Below the pieces are notes generated by a model. That model saw nothing but the letters and a program-made list of their open reading frames with translations. It was not told where the DNA came from and searched no databases. From NCBI GenBank assembly GCA_024637255.1, contig JAGXFO010000009.1, positions 62,001 to 126,000 of the forward strand: 64,000 bases of DNA. Direction: 5' to 3'. Position 1 is the stretch's first letter, and the number at the start of each line of letters is the position of its first letter. Below, piece by piece: positions 49,241 to 57,529 of this stretch. Origin of the DNA: Sulfurovum sp. (lineage in GTDB: Bacteria > Campylobacterota > Campylobacteria > Campylobacterales > Sulfurovaceae). Made by a program: the position numbers and the translations under genes.

Positions 49241-49510
49241 ATGGCTTTGGATCAGGCGAAAAAAGCGGCAATAATTGCCAAATATGCAAGAGGCGAAAAC
49301 GATACAGGTTCAACAGAAGTTCAAGTAGCACTTATTACAGACAGAATTACTTATCTTACAGAGCACCTTAAAATAAATAAAAAAGATCACTCTTCAAGAC
49401 TTGGACTACTTAAGTTGGTAGGTCAAAGAAGAAGACTTATGAGATATCTTAAAAATACAGATCTTGCAAGATGGAACATCATCAAAACAGATCTTGGTAT
49501 CAGAAACTAA
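49241..49510 (+). CDS. rpsO: 30S ribosomal protein S15
   Basis: An 89-residue ribosomal protein that binds 16S rRNA in the central domain. MALDQAKKAAIIAKYARGENDTGSTEVQVA, HLKINKKDHSSRLGLLKLVGQRRRLMRYLK and the ending IKTDLGIRN are typical. The start is ATG 49241, directly behind GGAGG; the longer upstream frame is not used. It is monocistronic, with a strong terminator after it. S15 often autoregulates through its leader, but no clear pseudoknot was identified here. Confidence 0.97.
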   Translation: MALDQAKKAAIIAKYARGENDTGSTEVQVALITDRITYLTEHLKINKKDHSSRLGLLKLVGQRRRLMRYLKNTDLARWNIIKTDLGIRN

Positions 49511-49521
49511 TACTCTCTTGG

Positions 49522-49549
49522 GCTTTGTCGGTCATTTGACTGACAAAGC
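49522..49549. terminator. Terminator between rpsO and convergent gdhA
   Basis: A 12-pair stem GCTTTGTCGGTC (49522-49533), loop ATTT, GACTGACAAAGC (49538-49549), with one G-U pair, followed by ATCATTTCTTC. It probably serves both genes. Confidence 0.8.
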
Positions 49550-49597
49550 ATCATTTCTTCCCCTCGGTAATTCATACACATTTTTCATTATTTTTCA

Positions 49598-50959
49598 CTA
49601 AACCGATCCCTGGTCTATCATCGAGTCTGCAACTTTTCTAAACCCTGCGATATTCGCTCCCTTAACCAAGTCACCTTCGAAACCAAACTCTACTGAAGTA
49701 TCATAAGCCGTTTTAAAAACAGTTTGCATAATAGTTCGCAGTTTTATGTCTACCTCTTCAGAACTCCAATTGGACATGCTGGCATTTTGGCTCATTTCTA
49801 ATTGTGAGGTGGCTACACCGCCAGAGTTTGCCGCTTTTCCTGGGGCAAACAGCACTCCGCGTAAGCGTAAATATTCAATAGCTTCAGGAGTGGTTGGCAT
49901 GTTTGCACCTTCGTTGACCAGTATGCATCCATTTTCTACCAGTTTTTGTGCATCGACAAGTGTTAGTTCGTTCTGTGTAGCGGATGGAAAGGCGACATCA
50001 CAAGGAATATGCCACACAGCATGGCCGTTTTCAGGGTAGTATGCTGTTCCGGTATAAATGGCATCTGGGTGCAAAATAGCATACTCTTCAAGTGATTTTT
50101 GATGTATCTCTTTTACAGCCTTTAAAGAAGCCAAATCTATACCTTTTTCATGGTAGATTGTTCCTCTGCTGTCACTACAACTTACAGGAGTGGCACCGAC
50201 ATCATAGAGTTTTTCTATAGTATAAATCGCTACGTTTCCAGAACCAGATACTGTACAGCGTTTGTCTTTTAAATCTTTTTCGTACACTTTTAGAAAGTTT
50301 TCTGCAAAATAAACTGAACCATACCCCGTAGCCTCTTTTCGAAGCCTTGAGCCACCCCAGTTAAGTCCTTTTCCTGTCAGTATACCTTGAAATTCACCTG
50401 TCAATTTTTTGTATTGACCAAATAAATAGCCTATCTCTCTGGCCCCTACACCGATGTCTCCAGCTGGGACATCTCTTTGATTTCCTATGTGTTTGTAGAG
50501 CTCTGACATGAAGGCTTGGCAAAAGCGCATGATTTCATTGTCGCTTTTTCCTTTGGGATCAAAGTTGCTTCCCCCTTTTGCTCCACCAATCTGAAGTCCT
50601 GTTAATGCATTTTTGAATATTTGCTCAAACCCTAAGAATTTGATGATACCTAGGTTGACGTTAGGGTGAAAACGCAACCCGCCTTTGTAGGGACCAATGG
50701 CTGAACTGAACTGCACCCTGTAACCTACATTGGTTAATCGTTTTCCTGTATCATCTACCCAGTTTACACGAAAGATGATGCTTCGTTCAGGCACAACAAT
50801 ACTTTCTAGGATATTATGTTCTAGATATCTATTGTCCTGTTCAAGTAGGGGGATTAGGGACTGAAGTACTTCATGGGTTGCCTGATAAAACTCCTCTTGT
50901 CCGGGGCTGCACATTTGTATATAATTTAGTATTTCTTCGATTTTTTGGCTTACTGGCAT
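49598..50959 (-). CDS. gdhA: Glutamate dehydrogenase
   Basis: A 453-residue hexameric-type glutamate dehydrogenase that aminates 2-oxoglutarate; the length and KGGLRFHPNVNLGIIKFLGFEQIFKNAL pattern fit the NADP-type bacterial enzyme. Other motifs are GGAKGGSNFDPKGKSDNEIMRFCQAFM with the catalytic Lys, PAGDIGVGAREIGYLFGQYK, and the nucleotide-binding CTVSGSGNVAIYTIEKL near residue 238. ATG 50959 follows AAGGACTAAG on the minus strand. It is divergent from grpE-dnaK, sharing a 171-base control region, and converges with rpsO at a common terminator. Confidence 0.96.
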   Translation of the reverse strand: MPVSQKIEEILNYIQMCSPGQEEFYQATHEVLQSLIPLLEQDNRYLEHNILESIVVPERSIIFRVNWVDDTGKRLTNVGYRVQFSSAIGPYKGGLRFHPNVNLGIIKFLGFEQIFKNALTGLQIGGAKGGSNFDPKGKSDNEIMRFCQAFMSELYKHIGNQRDVPAGDIGVGAREIGYLFGQYKKLTGEFQGILTGKGLNWGGSRLRKEATGYGSVYFAENFLKVYEKDLKDKRCTVSGSGNVAIYTIEKLYDVGATPVSCSDSRGTIYHEKGIDLASLKAVKEIHQKSLEEYAILHPDAIYTGTAYYPENGHAVWHIPCDVAFPSATQNELTLVDAQKLVENGCILVNEGANMPTTPEAIEYLRLRGVLFAPGKAANSGGVATSQLEMSQNASMSNWSSEEVDIKLRTIMQTVFKTAYDTSVEFGFEGDLVKGANIAGFRKVADSMIDQGSV

Positions 50960-51015
50960 ACTTAGTCCTTTTATTTTGTGATAGAATATATTTTATCTTA
51001 AAAATATAAACAAGT

Positions 51016-51076
51016 GATACTTTAGTCATATTCACTCAACTAGTACTTGACAAATACTCACTCAATGTTGTATAAT
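51016..51076 (+). promoter_or_regulatory. Promoter of grpE-dnaK with shared heat-shock element
   Basis: TTGACA (51047-51052), 18-base spacer, TATAAT (51071-51076). Upstream, GATACTTTAGTCA (51016-51028) is identical to one arm of the htpG palindrome; the second arm here is degenerate (8 of 13 matches). CACTCAA occurs twice (51033-51039 and 51059-51065). No CIRCE element is seen. Confidence 0.7.
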
Positions 51077-51130
51077 CATTTTAAGCATTAGATATTAGAT
51101 GCAATATTTAAAATAAAAGGAGGTCTGTTT

Positions 51131-51685
51131 ATGAGTCAGGAGAATGTAAACCTTGAAGGGTCCCAAACTGAAGAAGTTGCGGAAACACAAGAGGGGAATG
51201 AAGCAGAAGAAACTGTAGTAGTTGACCCTTTAGAGACCGCACTTGCAGAGACTGCAGAGTATAAAGATAAATATCTTAGGGCTCACGCTGACTTTGAAAA
51301 CGCTAAAAGACGTTTAGAGAAAGATAAAATGAATGCTGTGTCTTATGCAAACGAAAGTTTTGCTAAAGACATTTTGGCAGTCATGGACTCTTTTGAGAGT
51401 GCGCTTGTATCTATGGAAAGTACGGGTGAAGAAAATACTTCAGAAGTACTTGAAAAGATGAAAGAAGGCGTAAACTTAACGTATGAACAACTCAAAAAGA
51501 TATTGGAAAAAAATCATATCAAAGAGGTTGTGTGTGAAGGACAGTTTGATCCGGAAGTACATCAAGCTATCATGCAGGTCGAAAGTGATGCACACGAAGT
51601 AGGTGATGTGGTTCAAGTGATGCAAAAAGGATATATGATCAAAGATCGTATTTTGAGGCCAGCAATGGTTTCTACCTGTAAATAA
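51131..51685 (+). CDS. grpE: Nucleotide exchange factor GrpE
   Basis: A 184-residue cochaperone that releases ADP from DnaK. A low-complexity acidic N-terminus (EETVVVDPLE) leads to a long coiled coil (EYKDKYLRAHADFENAKRR, the family signature) and the C-terminal beta domain with FDPEVHQAIMQVESD and VMQKGYMIKDRILRPAMV. Length is normal. AAAGGAGG precedes the ATG. In many relatives hrcA precedes grpE; here it is absent, and the promoter region instead carries the element shared with htpG. dnaK follows 28 bases later. Confidence 0.95.
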   Translation: MSQENVNLEGSQTEEVAETQEGNEAEETVVVDPLETALAETAEYKDKYLRAHADFENAKRRLEKDKMNAVSYANESFAKDILAVMDSFESALVSMESTGEENTSEVLEKMKEGVNLTYEQLKKILEKNHIKEVVCEGQFDPEVHQAIMQVESDAHEVGDVVQVMQKGYMIKDRILRPAMVSTCK

Positions 51686-51713
51686 AAATAAAATAATTAA
51701 TGAAGGATTTAAT

Positions 51714-53588
51714 ATGGCAAAAGTATTAGGAATAGATTTAGGAACAACAAACTCTGCGATGGCAGTGTATGAAAATGGCGAAGCAAAGATTATTGCAAAT
51801 AAAGAAGGTAAAAACACTACACCTTCTATAGTAGCTTTCACAGACAAAGGTGAAGTGCTTGTAGGTGAATCAGCAAAAAGACAGGCGATCACAAACCCAG
51901 AGAAGACGATTTATTCTATAAAAAGAATTATGGGTCTTATGATGAATGAAGAAAAAGCAAAAGAAGCGCAAAGCAAGCTTCCATATCATGTCATCGATAG
52001 AAGCGGTGCATGTGCTATTGAGGTTGCGGGTAAAACGTATACACCTCAGGAAATCTCTGCAAAAGTACTTATGAAAATGAAAGAGGATGCAGAGGCTTAC
52101 CTTGGTGAGACTATTACTGATGCAGTTGTAACCGTACCTGCATATTTTAATGATGCACAAAGAAAAGCGACAAAAGAAGCTGGTACCATTGCAGGACTCA
52201 ATGTGCTTCGTATCATCAATGAACCTACATCTGCTGCACTTGCTTATGGCCTTGACAAGAAAAATGCAGAGCAGATCGTTGTGTACGATCTGGGTGGCGG
52301 TACATTTGACGTTACTGCACTTGAAACGGGTGATGGTGTGGTTGAAGTTATGGCAACTGGTGGGGATGCATTCCTTGGTGGCGATGACTTTGATAATAAG
52401 ATCATTGATTTTGTTGCCGATGCATTTAAGGCAGATACAGGCATAGATATCAAAAAAGACGTCATGGCACTTCAGAGAGTTAAAGATGCGGCAGAGACAG
52501 CAAAAAAAGAGCTTTCTAGCTCAACTGAAACTGAGATCAACCTTCCGTTTATCACAGCAGATGCTTCTGGACCAAAACACTTAGTAACTAAAATTACTAG
52601 AGCAAAATTTGAATCACTTATTGGTGACTTGGTAGCGAGTACTATCAAAACTGTACAAGGTGTACTTAAAGATGCGGGGCTTAGCACTTCAGACATTAAC
52701 GAAATCGTTATGGTTGGTGGTTCTACAAGAATTCCATTGGTTCAAGAAGAGATGAAAAAATTCTTCGGTAAAGAACTTAATAAATCTGTAAACCCAGATG
52801 AGGTTGTTGCGCTTGGTGCGGCTATTCAAGGTGGTGTACTTGCAGGTGATGTAAAAGATGTGCTTTTGCTTGATGTAACGCCACTAAGTCTTGGTATTGA
52901 AACTTTAGGCGGGGTAACGACTAAAGTGATTGAAAAAGGAACAACAATTCCTGCGAAGAAGTCACAAACATTCTCAACAGCGGAAGATAACCAACCAGCT
53001 GTTAGCATCCACGTACTTCAAGGTGAAAGAGAGTTTTCTAAAGACAACAAATCACTTGGTATGTTTGAGCTTAGAGATATCCCAGCAGCGCCAAGAGGTG
53101 TGCCACAGATTGAAGTAACATTTGATATTGATGCCAACGGTATCTTGACGGTATCGGCTTCAGATAAAGGAACAGGTAAATCACAAGAGATTAAGATTAC
53201 TGGTTCGAGCGGGCTTTCTGATGATGAGATAGAAAAAATGGTACAAGATGCTGAAGCGCACAAAGCTGAAGATGCAAAAAGAAAAGAAGTAGTTGAAATT
53301 AGAAATCAGGCAGATGCATTGGTTCACCAAACTAAAAAGTCATTAGCAGACCTAGGTGAAAACTTTGATGCTACAGAAAAAGCAGGTATCGAAACTGCCA
53401 TAGCGGAACTTGAGGCTACACTCAAAGATGATTCTGCAACGAAAGAGCAGATAGAAGAAAAAGTAAAAGTTTTGACTGAAAAAAGCCATAAACTAGCCGA
53501 GGCAATGTACGCCAAAGAACAAGGCGCTGCGAACCCGGAAGCCAAAAAAGCAGATGATGACGATGTTATCGATGCTGAAGTAGAGTAA
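51714..53588 (+). CDS. dnaK: Chaperone DnaK (Hsp70)
   Basis: A 624-residue Hsp70. The ATPase domain starts LGIDLGTTNSAMAVYENG and has TVPAYFNDAQRKATKEAG, IVVYDLGGGTFDVT and the VMVGGSTRIPLVQ signature. The linker DVLLLDVTPLSLGIETLGG leads to the substrate domain with the helical lid and the acidic C-terminal DDDDVIDAEVE tail that binds TPR-like partners. Length is typical. Cotranscribed with grpE. A perfect hairpin overlaps the stop codon. Confidence 0.98.
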   Translation: MAKVLGIDLGTTNSAMAVYENGEAKIIANKEGKNTTPSIVAFTDKGEVLVGESAKRQAITNPEKTIYSIKRIMGLMMNEEKAKEAQSKLPYHVIDRSGACAIEVAGKTYTPQEISAKVLMKMKEDAEAYLGETITDAVVTVPAYFNDAQRKATKEAGTIAGLNVLRIINEPTSAALAYGLDKKNAEQIVVYDLGGGTFDVTALETGDGVVEVMATGGDAFLGGDDFDNKIIDFVADAFKADTGIDIKKDVMALQRVKDAAETAKKELSSSTETEINLPFITADASGPKHLVTKITRAKFESLIGDLVASTIKTVQGVLKDAGLSTSDINEIVMVGGSTRIPLVQEEMKKFFGKELNKSVNPDEVVALGAAIQGGVLAGDVKDVLLLDVTPLSLGIETLGGVTTKVIEKGTTIPAKKSQTFSTAEDNQPAVSIHVLQGEREFSKDNKSLGMFELRDIPAAPRGVPQIEVTFDIDANGILTVSASDKGTGKSQEIKITGSSGLSDDEIEKMVQDAEAHKAEDAKRKEVVEIRNQADALVHQTKKSLADLGENFDATEKAGIETAIAELEATLKDDSATKEQIEEKVKVLTEKSHKLAEAMYAKEQGAANPEAKKADDDDVIDAEVE

Positions 53589-53599
53589 GACTCTACTTC
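53577..53599 (+). terminator. Terminator overlapping the dnaK stop codon
   Basis: GAAGTAGAGT (53577-53586), loop AAG, ACTCTACTTC (53590-53599), a perfect 10-bp stem, followed by ATATTTATAT. The stem includes the last codons and TAA of dnaK. Confidence 0.75.
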
Positions 53600-53612
53600 A
53601 TATTTATATCTG

Positions 53613-53640
53613 ATCATAAGAGGTTTGCGCCTCTTGTGAT
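53613..53640. terminator. Second hairpin between dnaK and the convergent barrel gene
   Basis: ATCA-T-AAGAGG (53613-53623) pairs with CCTCTT-G-TGAT (53630-53640) apart from one mismatch. Probably terminates the leftward barrel-protein gene or backs up the dnaK terminator. Confidence 0.6.
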
Positions 53641-53701
53641 TGGGATAATATTGAAAATAAGAAATAAATATTTTTTATTTTGAGGATTATCTTAAAGAAA
53701 A

Positions 53702-55021
53702 CTAGAAGTCAAATGGGTGCTGAACCATCAGCCATAGGTACGCATCTTCTCCGTATGCAACATCAAGCCGTATCGGCAACTCTGATACCATTGCGCGTAA
53801 GCTGACACCCACATCATATTGCATGTCACTTATGAGATTATAATTGTATTGATCGTGCACTCTTCCTGCTTCTGCAAACAGAACCACCTGAAACCAATCT
53901 ACTTTCGCCGGTATCCAGGCGTTGTTTTTTAATGGATTATAGTCGATGATCGCTCTGTACTCTGCGGCAGCGTAAAATGCTGCTTTGTCTGAAAATCGGT
54001 CCTGATCATAGCCCCTCATTCTATTGAAGCCACCCAGTCTAGCACCTTCCCACATAGGAGGACGGTGTGCATCAAATCCAGGAAAAATTTCACTATCATT
54101 GTCCCACGAGAATGAGTATCCTGTCCATATACTTAAAGCAAGGACATTTTGTTTGGTAAAATAAAAAGTATCAAGATTAAAGTATTGATTGTATTTAAAC
54201 TCCAAGAAGTCCCAGCTCTGCAATGAGTCCCCACGGCCAAAATCTTTTGAATATTGTAGTTTGAATTGGTACCCTGTAGATGGGTTAATTTCAAAATCCG
54301 TATTGTCATGTGTGAGAAACAATCTTAAGCCATTGGTATTCCATGTGGGTACAGATGTACCATTTTCCCACCAAATAGGGTCTTGCCACATCTCTGTATT
54401 GTCCGTATTTTCTGTTTGGAAAAATGTTTTTAGCCCTATAGATGTTCTACCGGTTATAAAGGGCACGCCATTTCCATAATTATCTCGACCAACAGAAAAT
54501 CCTTCTTGAAGCGAATATAGACCTTCAGGATTGTCCAATCCTTCTCCTATGGGGAGCGTATATCTGAAGGTAGTTGCAAGGAAGTCTGAATCACCTGAGC
54601 TAATGTAAACATCACTTTTATCTGAAGTATTCGACCCATCGATATAGTAACGGTTTTTTGGAAAATAACTTTTTAAACCCATAAATGAAAAAAAGAATCG
54701 ATCCGTATAAGGAAGTTTAAAATCTGAAAATGAAATGAACCCTCCAGAGAAAGTCGCTTTATCTTTTTGTTCATTAATGACAACATCCTCAGACAGGCCG
54801 GTAAATACAGTAGCAATCAATTTTGTACGAGGTTGAAATAATCCTTCTTTTATTGCACTGATTCCTCCTGAAAGACCAGTGGCATCACTGGAAAATGCAT
54901 AAGGTAAAATAATCCATTCTTTATTTTTTGTTGTATTGATATCTTCTGTGGCATTTGCAGGATTGTTAGTGAGCACCATGGCAGTCAGTAAAGATAAAAG
55001 TATGTAATTTTTATTTCCCAT
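53702..55021 (-). CDS. Omp85-superfamily (BamA/TamA-like) outer-membrane barrel, no POTRA
   Basis: A 439-residue outer-membrane protein. The signal peptide reads to about NPANATED, then WIILPYAFSSDATGLSGGISAI begins the barrel. The lid-lock region GARLGGFNRMRGYDQDRFSDKAAFYAAAEYR carries the RGY motif of Omp85/bacterial surface antigen proteins, and it ends MVQHPFDF with the terminal Phe. No POTRA domains fit in the 25-residue N-terminal space, so it resembles the short barrels seen with patatin or surface-antigen families. Its substrate is unknown. It is divergent from the chorismate mutase gene. Confidence 0.8.
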   Translation of the reverse strand: MGNKNYILLSLLTAMVLTNNPANATEDINTTKNKEWIILPYAFSSDATGLSGGISAIKEGLFQPRTKLIATVFTGLSEDVVINEQKDKATFSGGFISFSDFKLPYTDRFFFSFMGLKSYFPKNRYYIDGSNTSDKSDVYISSGDSDFLATTFRYTLPIGEGLDNPEGLYSLQEGFSVGRDNYGNGVPFITGRTSIGLKTFFQTENTDNTEMWQDPIWWENGTSVPTWNTNGLRLFLTHDNTDFEINPSTGYQFKLQYSKDFGRGDSLQSWDFLEFKYNQYFNLDTFYFTKQNVLALSIWTGYSFSWDNDSEIFPGFDAHRPPMWEGARLGGFNRMRGYDQDRFSDKAAFYAAAEYRAIIDYNPLKNNAWIPAKVDWFQVVLFAEAGRVHDQYNYNLISDMQYDVGVSLRAMVSELPIRLDVAYGEDAYLWLMVQHPFDF

Positions 55022-55102
55022 GGTAAATTATAGCTGAACCCGTATAAGTATATCGGATATTTTAGGCTATAATAATAGTGATATTATCCAAGGGGTTGAA
55101 GT

Positions 55103-55402
55103 ATGGAAATTAAAAAGTGTAGTACGCTTCAAGAAGCAAGAAATGAAATTGATAACGTGGACAGAGAAATAGTTGAACTAATCGCGAAACGCAATGAATA
55201 CATTAAGCAGATAGCACATTTTAAAACAAGTGTAGAAGATATAAAAGCAGATGATAGAATTGCAGATATCATTGCCAATGTAAGAGCACAAGCTATTTCA
55301 CTTGGCCTGTCTCCTAATCTCATTAATGATCTTTATGTGAGAATGATAGATGAGATGATAGAAAGTGAAATATCAGAATTTAAGAATGCGCAGAGGTATT
55401 AA
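55103..55402 (+). CDS. Chorismate mutase-like protein (AroQ type)
   Basis: A 99-residue all-helical protein of the AroQ class, similar in size to PchB-type stand-alone enzymes. EARNEIDNVDREIVELIAKRNEYIKQIAHFK carries the conserved Arg and Lys contact residues, and DDRIADIIANVRAQAISLGLSPNLINDLYVRMID the second half. It may convert chorismate to prephenate or cleave isochorismate; which is not decidable here. Its last 4 bases overlap the end of the convergent lipoprotein gene. Confidence 0.85.
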   Translation: MEIKKCSTLQEARNEIDNVDREIVELIAKRNEYIKQIAHFKTSVEDIKADDRIADIIANVRAQAISLGLSPNLINDLYVRMIDEMIESEISEFKNAQRY

Positions 55403-55554
55403 TCTCCTGGGGTAAGCGCACCTACAGTACTTCCTGCTACATCAACAGTTGCACTCGCAACACTGCCTGCTACAGAAATAGGGGCCGTTACAATCTGTGT
55501 GCATCCAGAGAGTAAAACTAAAATCATGATTAAATAAAGTGTTAATGGTTTCAT
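55399..55554 (-). CDS. Small lipoprotein (51 aa), NF038104-like
   Basis: A short minus-strand frame, ATG 55554 to TAA 55401-55399. It encodes MKPLTLYLIMILVLLSGC, a signal peptide with lipobox LSGC, and a mature tail of about 34 residues rich in Ala, Gly, Val, Ser and Thr (APISVAGSVASATVDVAGST). This repeat-like tail matches my memory of the tiny NF038104 lipoprotein family. Function unknown. It lies between the convergent chorismate mutase gene and the divergent two-component genes. Confidence 0.7.
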   Translation of the reverse strand: MKPLTLYLIMILVLLSGCTQIVTAPISVAGSVASATVDVAGSTVGALTPGD

Positions 55555-55574
55555 GCGCGTATTGTAGCATAAAT

Positions 55575-55607
55575 CTTTTGTGTACTCTTTTGCACAAAGG
55601 GTATGCT
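55575..55607 (+). promoter_or_regulatory. Inverted repeat and promoter before second regulator gene
   Basis: CTTTTGTG (55575-55582) and CACAAAGG (55593-55600) are inverted at 7 of 8 positions, followed by TATGCT (55602-55607). GTGTACT (55580-55586) is also the start of the copper-region repeat at 46995. Confidence 0.4.
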
Positions 55608-55641
55608 AGAATAAACATATAGATTAGTATAAAGGTTTGGC

Positions 55642-56295
55642 ATGAAGATACTCTTGCTTGAAGATGATGTAATTTTGCAAGAAATCATAGAAGAATTTCT
55701 TGTAGAAAATGGTTATGTAGTAGAGAGTTATTTTGATGGAGAAAAAGCATTAGATGCCATAGGGGCTCATTCCTATGATATATTGCTACTGGATGTAAAT
55801 GTACCCAACATAGATGGTTTTGAAATACTCTCCTACCTTCGCAAAATAGCTAACACCACACCTGCCATTTATATTACATCTTTGTCAGGAATAGATGACC
55901 TTAAAAAAGGATTTGACCTTGGTGCGGATGATTATCTGAAAAAACCTTTTGAGCTTGAAGAGTTAAATGCCCGCATCAAACATATTGTTAGACTGTACCG
56001 TTTGCAAGAAGAGATAGAGTTTGATGGGATGAAGTTTGTTCCCAAGGCACATCAGATTTATACGAATGAGGGCGTGATAGAAATGAGACAGAAAGAAGCA
56101 CAGGTTTTGGAGTATTTTATTCGCAATGCAGGCAGGATAATCTCTTGCAATGAAATCATAGAAAACGTATGGAGTGATGAGCATATGCCTGCACATGCAA
56201 CCATACGTACATATATTAAAAATTTAAGAAAAATGTTTGCAAAAGAGTATTTTGAGAATATTAAAGGAGAAGGTTATCGTTTTAACATCGTATGA
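55642..56295 (+). CDS. OmpR-type response regulator (second system)
   Basis: A 217-residue regulator with receiver Asp51 (ILLLDVNVPN), acidic EDD at 7-9, Thr in YITSLSG and Lys in YLKKPFELEE, followed by a winged helix with EMRQKEAQVLEYFIRNAGRI, ATIRTYIKNLRKMFAKEY and GEGYRFNIV. It is paralogous to the regulator at 22573. It overlaps its kinase gene. Its promoter has an inverted repeat that could be autoregulatory and shares a 7-base run with the copper control region, which is thin evidence for a copper role. Confidence 0.92.
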   Translation: MKILLLEDDVILQEIIEEFLVENGYVVESYFDGEKALDAIGAHSYDILLLDVNVPNIDGFEILSYLRKIANTTPAIYITSLSGIDDLKKGFDLGADDYLKKPFELEELNARIKHIVRLYRLQEEIEFDGMKFVPKAHQIYTNEGVIEMRQKEAQVLEYFIRNAGRIISCNEIIENVWSDEHMPAHATIRTYIKNLRKMFAKEYFENIKGEGYRFNIV

Positions 56296-57466
56296 GCGTA
56301 AATCGATTTTTAGTTTTTTGGCCGTTTATCTGACATCGGTATTTATATTACTCGCTATTATTGGATACCTCTTTTTTGAAAATAACCGTGCCTCTGTGCA
56401 AAATGCTATGAAGTTTGAAATGATGTACAGAGCACGTATGCTCTCTTCTGAGATTGTGATGAAAGCCATGGAAGGCAATGAGCATATGTTTCAAGAGGAG
56501 TATAGACTCAAGTTTTTAAAAGAATTGAAACATTGCCGTTTTCAGGTAGGATATTATGATAAGAATAAGCAGCCTATTTATACCGAAATAGAAAACATGA
56601 AAAATTTTAATGAAGCATTTTTTATGGAAAACAAAAGTTGCTTGACTGTGATAGAAGACAACAGTGAGCATCTAGGAGTGCATTATATTGTGCTTAAAGA
56701 GTATGATCTTACAAAATCTCTTCATGATCTGCGCATGAGGATTATAGGGTATTTGGTACTCTCTTTTATTTTGATGGGGGCTGTGGGGTACTTTTTGGGG
56801 AGGTTGTTCTTGAGACCGGTGAGAGAACAGATAGAATCTTTAGATAATTTCATTTCCGATACCACCCATGAGCTCAACACTCCTATTTCAGCCATACTGA
56901 TGACTATACAGTCTCTTAAAGATGTTGAGCCTAAAAAGCTTAAACGTTTGGAAGCTTCTGCAAAAAGGCTTTCGGTGATGTATAGCTCACTAACCTATAG
57001 ACTTGAGGGGAAAATAGAACCTTCAGAGCGCTTGGATTTTTCCACTATTGTCGAGGAACGTGTTGAATATGTTAAAGAGCTTATAGAATCAAAACGTTTA
57101 CATGTGATGCTTGATCTTGAACAAACAGAGATACATATGCCAAAAACATCTGCCTACAGGCTCATTGACAACTTACTTTCCAATGCTATCAAATATTCTG
57201 ATGCGGGCGACAGTATTATTATTACTTTAAAAGAGCATGTATTGAAAGTAAGAGATACGGGAATAGGTATAGATAGAAAAGTACAAGACGATATCTTTAA
57301 GCGCTATCATAGAGCCAACGAAGAGCGTGGAGGTTTTGGAATAGGACTTAGCATCGTTCTTTCTATTTGCAAACAGTATAAGATAAAACTGGACCTGGAG
57401 TCACAAAAGGGGGAAGGAAGCACATTTATACTTACCTTCCCCAAGGTTGTCCATAAGGTATCATAA
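56237..57466 (+). CDS. Sensor histidine kinase (second system)
   Basis: A 409-residue membrane kinase partner of the regulator at 55642. Two membrane helices (about 24-46 and 164-188) frame a periplasmic sensor of roughly 115 residues containing two Cys (KHCRF and KSCLT). The H-box DTTHELNTPISAI, N-box DNLLSNAIKYS, G1 DTGIGI and G2 GGFGIGL are intact. The start is uncertain: the frame opens at TTG 56237 inside the regulator gene, and no ATG or GTG lies before the first helix. The real start could be a nearby non-ATG codon around 56290-56320. Confidence 0.88.
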   Translation: MQKSILRILKEKVIVLTSYERKSIFSFLAVYLTSVFILLAIIGYLFFENNRASVQNAMKFEMMYRARMLSSEIVMKAMEGNEHMFQEEYRLKFLKELKHCRFQVGYYDKNKQPIYTEIENMKNFNEAFFMENKSCLTVIEDNSEHLGVHYIVLKEYDLTKSLHDLRMRIIGYLVLSFILMGAVGYFLGRLFLRPVREQIESLDNFISDTTHELNTPISAILMTIQSLKDVEPKKLKRLEASAKRLSVMYSSLTYRLEGKIEPSERLDFSTIVEERVEYVKELIESKRLHVMLDLEQTEIHMPKTSAYRLIDNLLSNAIKYSDAGDSIIITLKEHVLKVRDTGIGIDRKVQDDIFKRYHRANEERGGFGIGLSIVLSICKQYKIKLDLESQKGEGSTFILTFPKVVHKVS

Positions 57467-57529
57467 GATAGCCCTAATAGTTTTTTTGTCCGTAACACAA
57501 GTTACACAGAATGTCACGCCAGAACTGTT

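Noticed and set aside
51001..51130. CIRCE/HrcA operator before grpE
   Set aside because: No TTAGCACTC-N9-GAGTGCTAA-like sequence is present; only the GATACTTTAGTCA element and CACTCAA repeats are seen.
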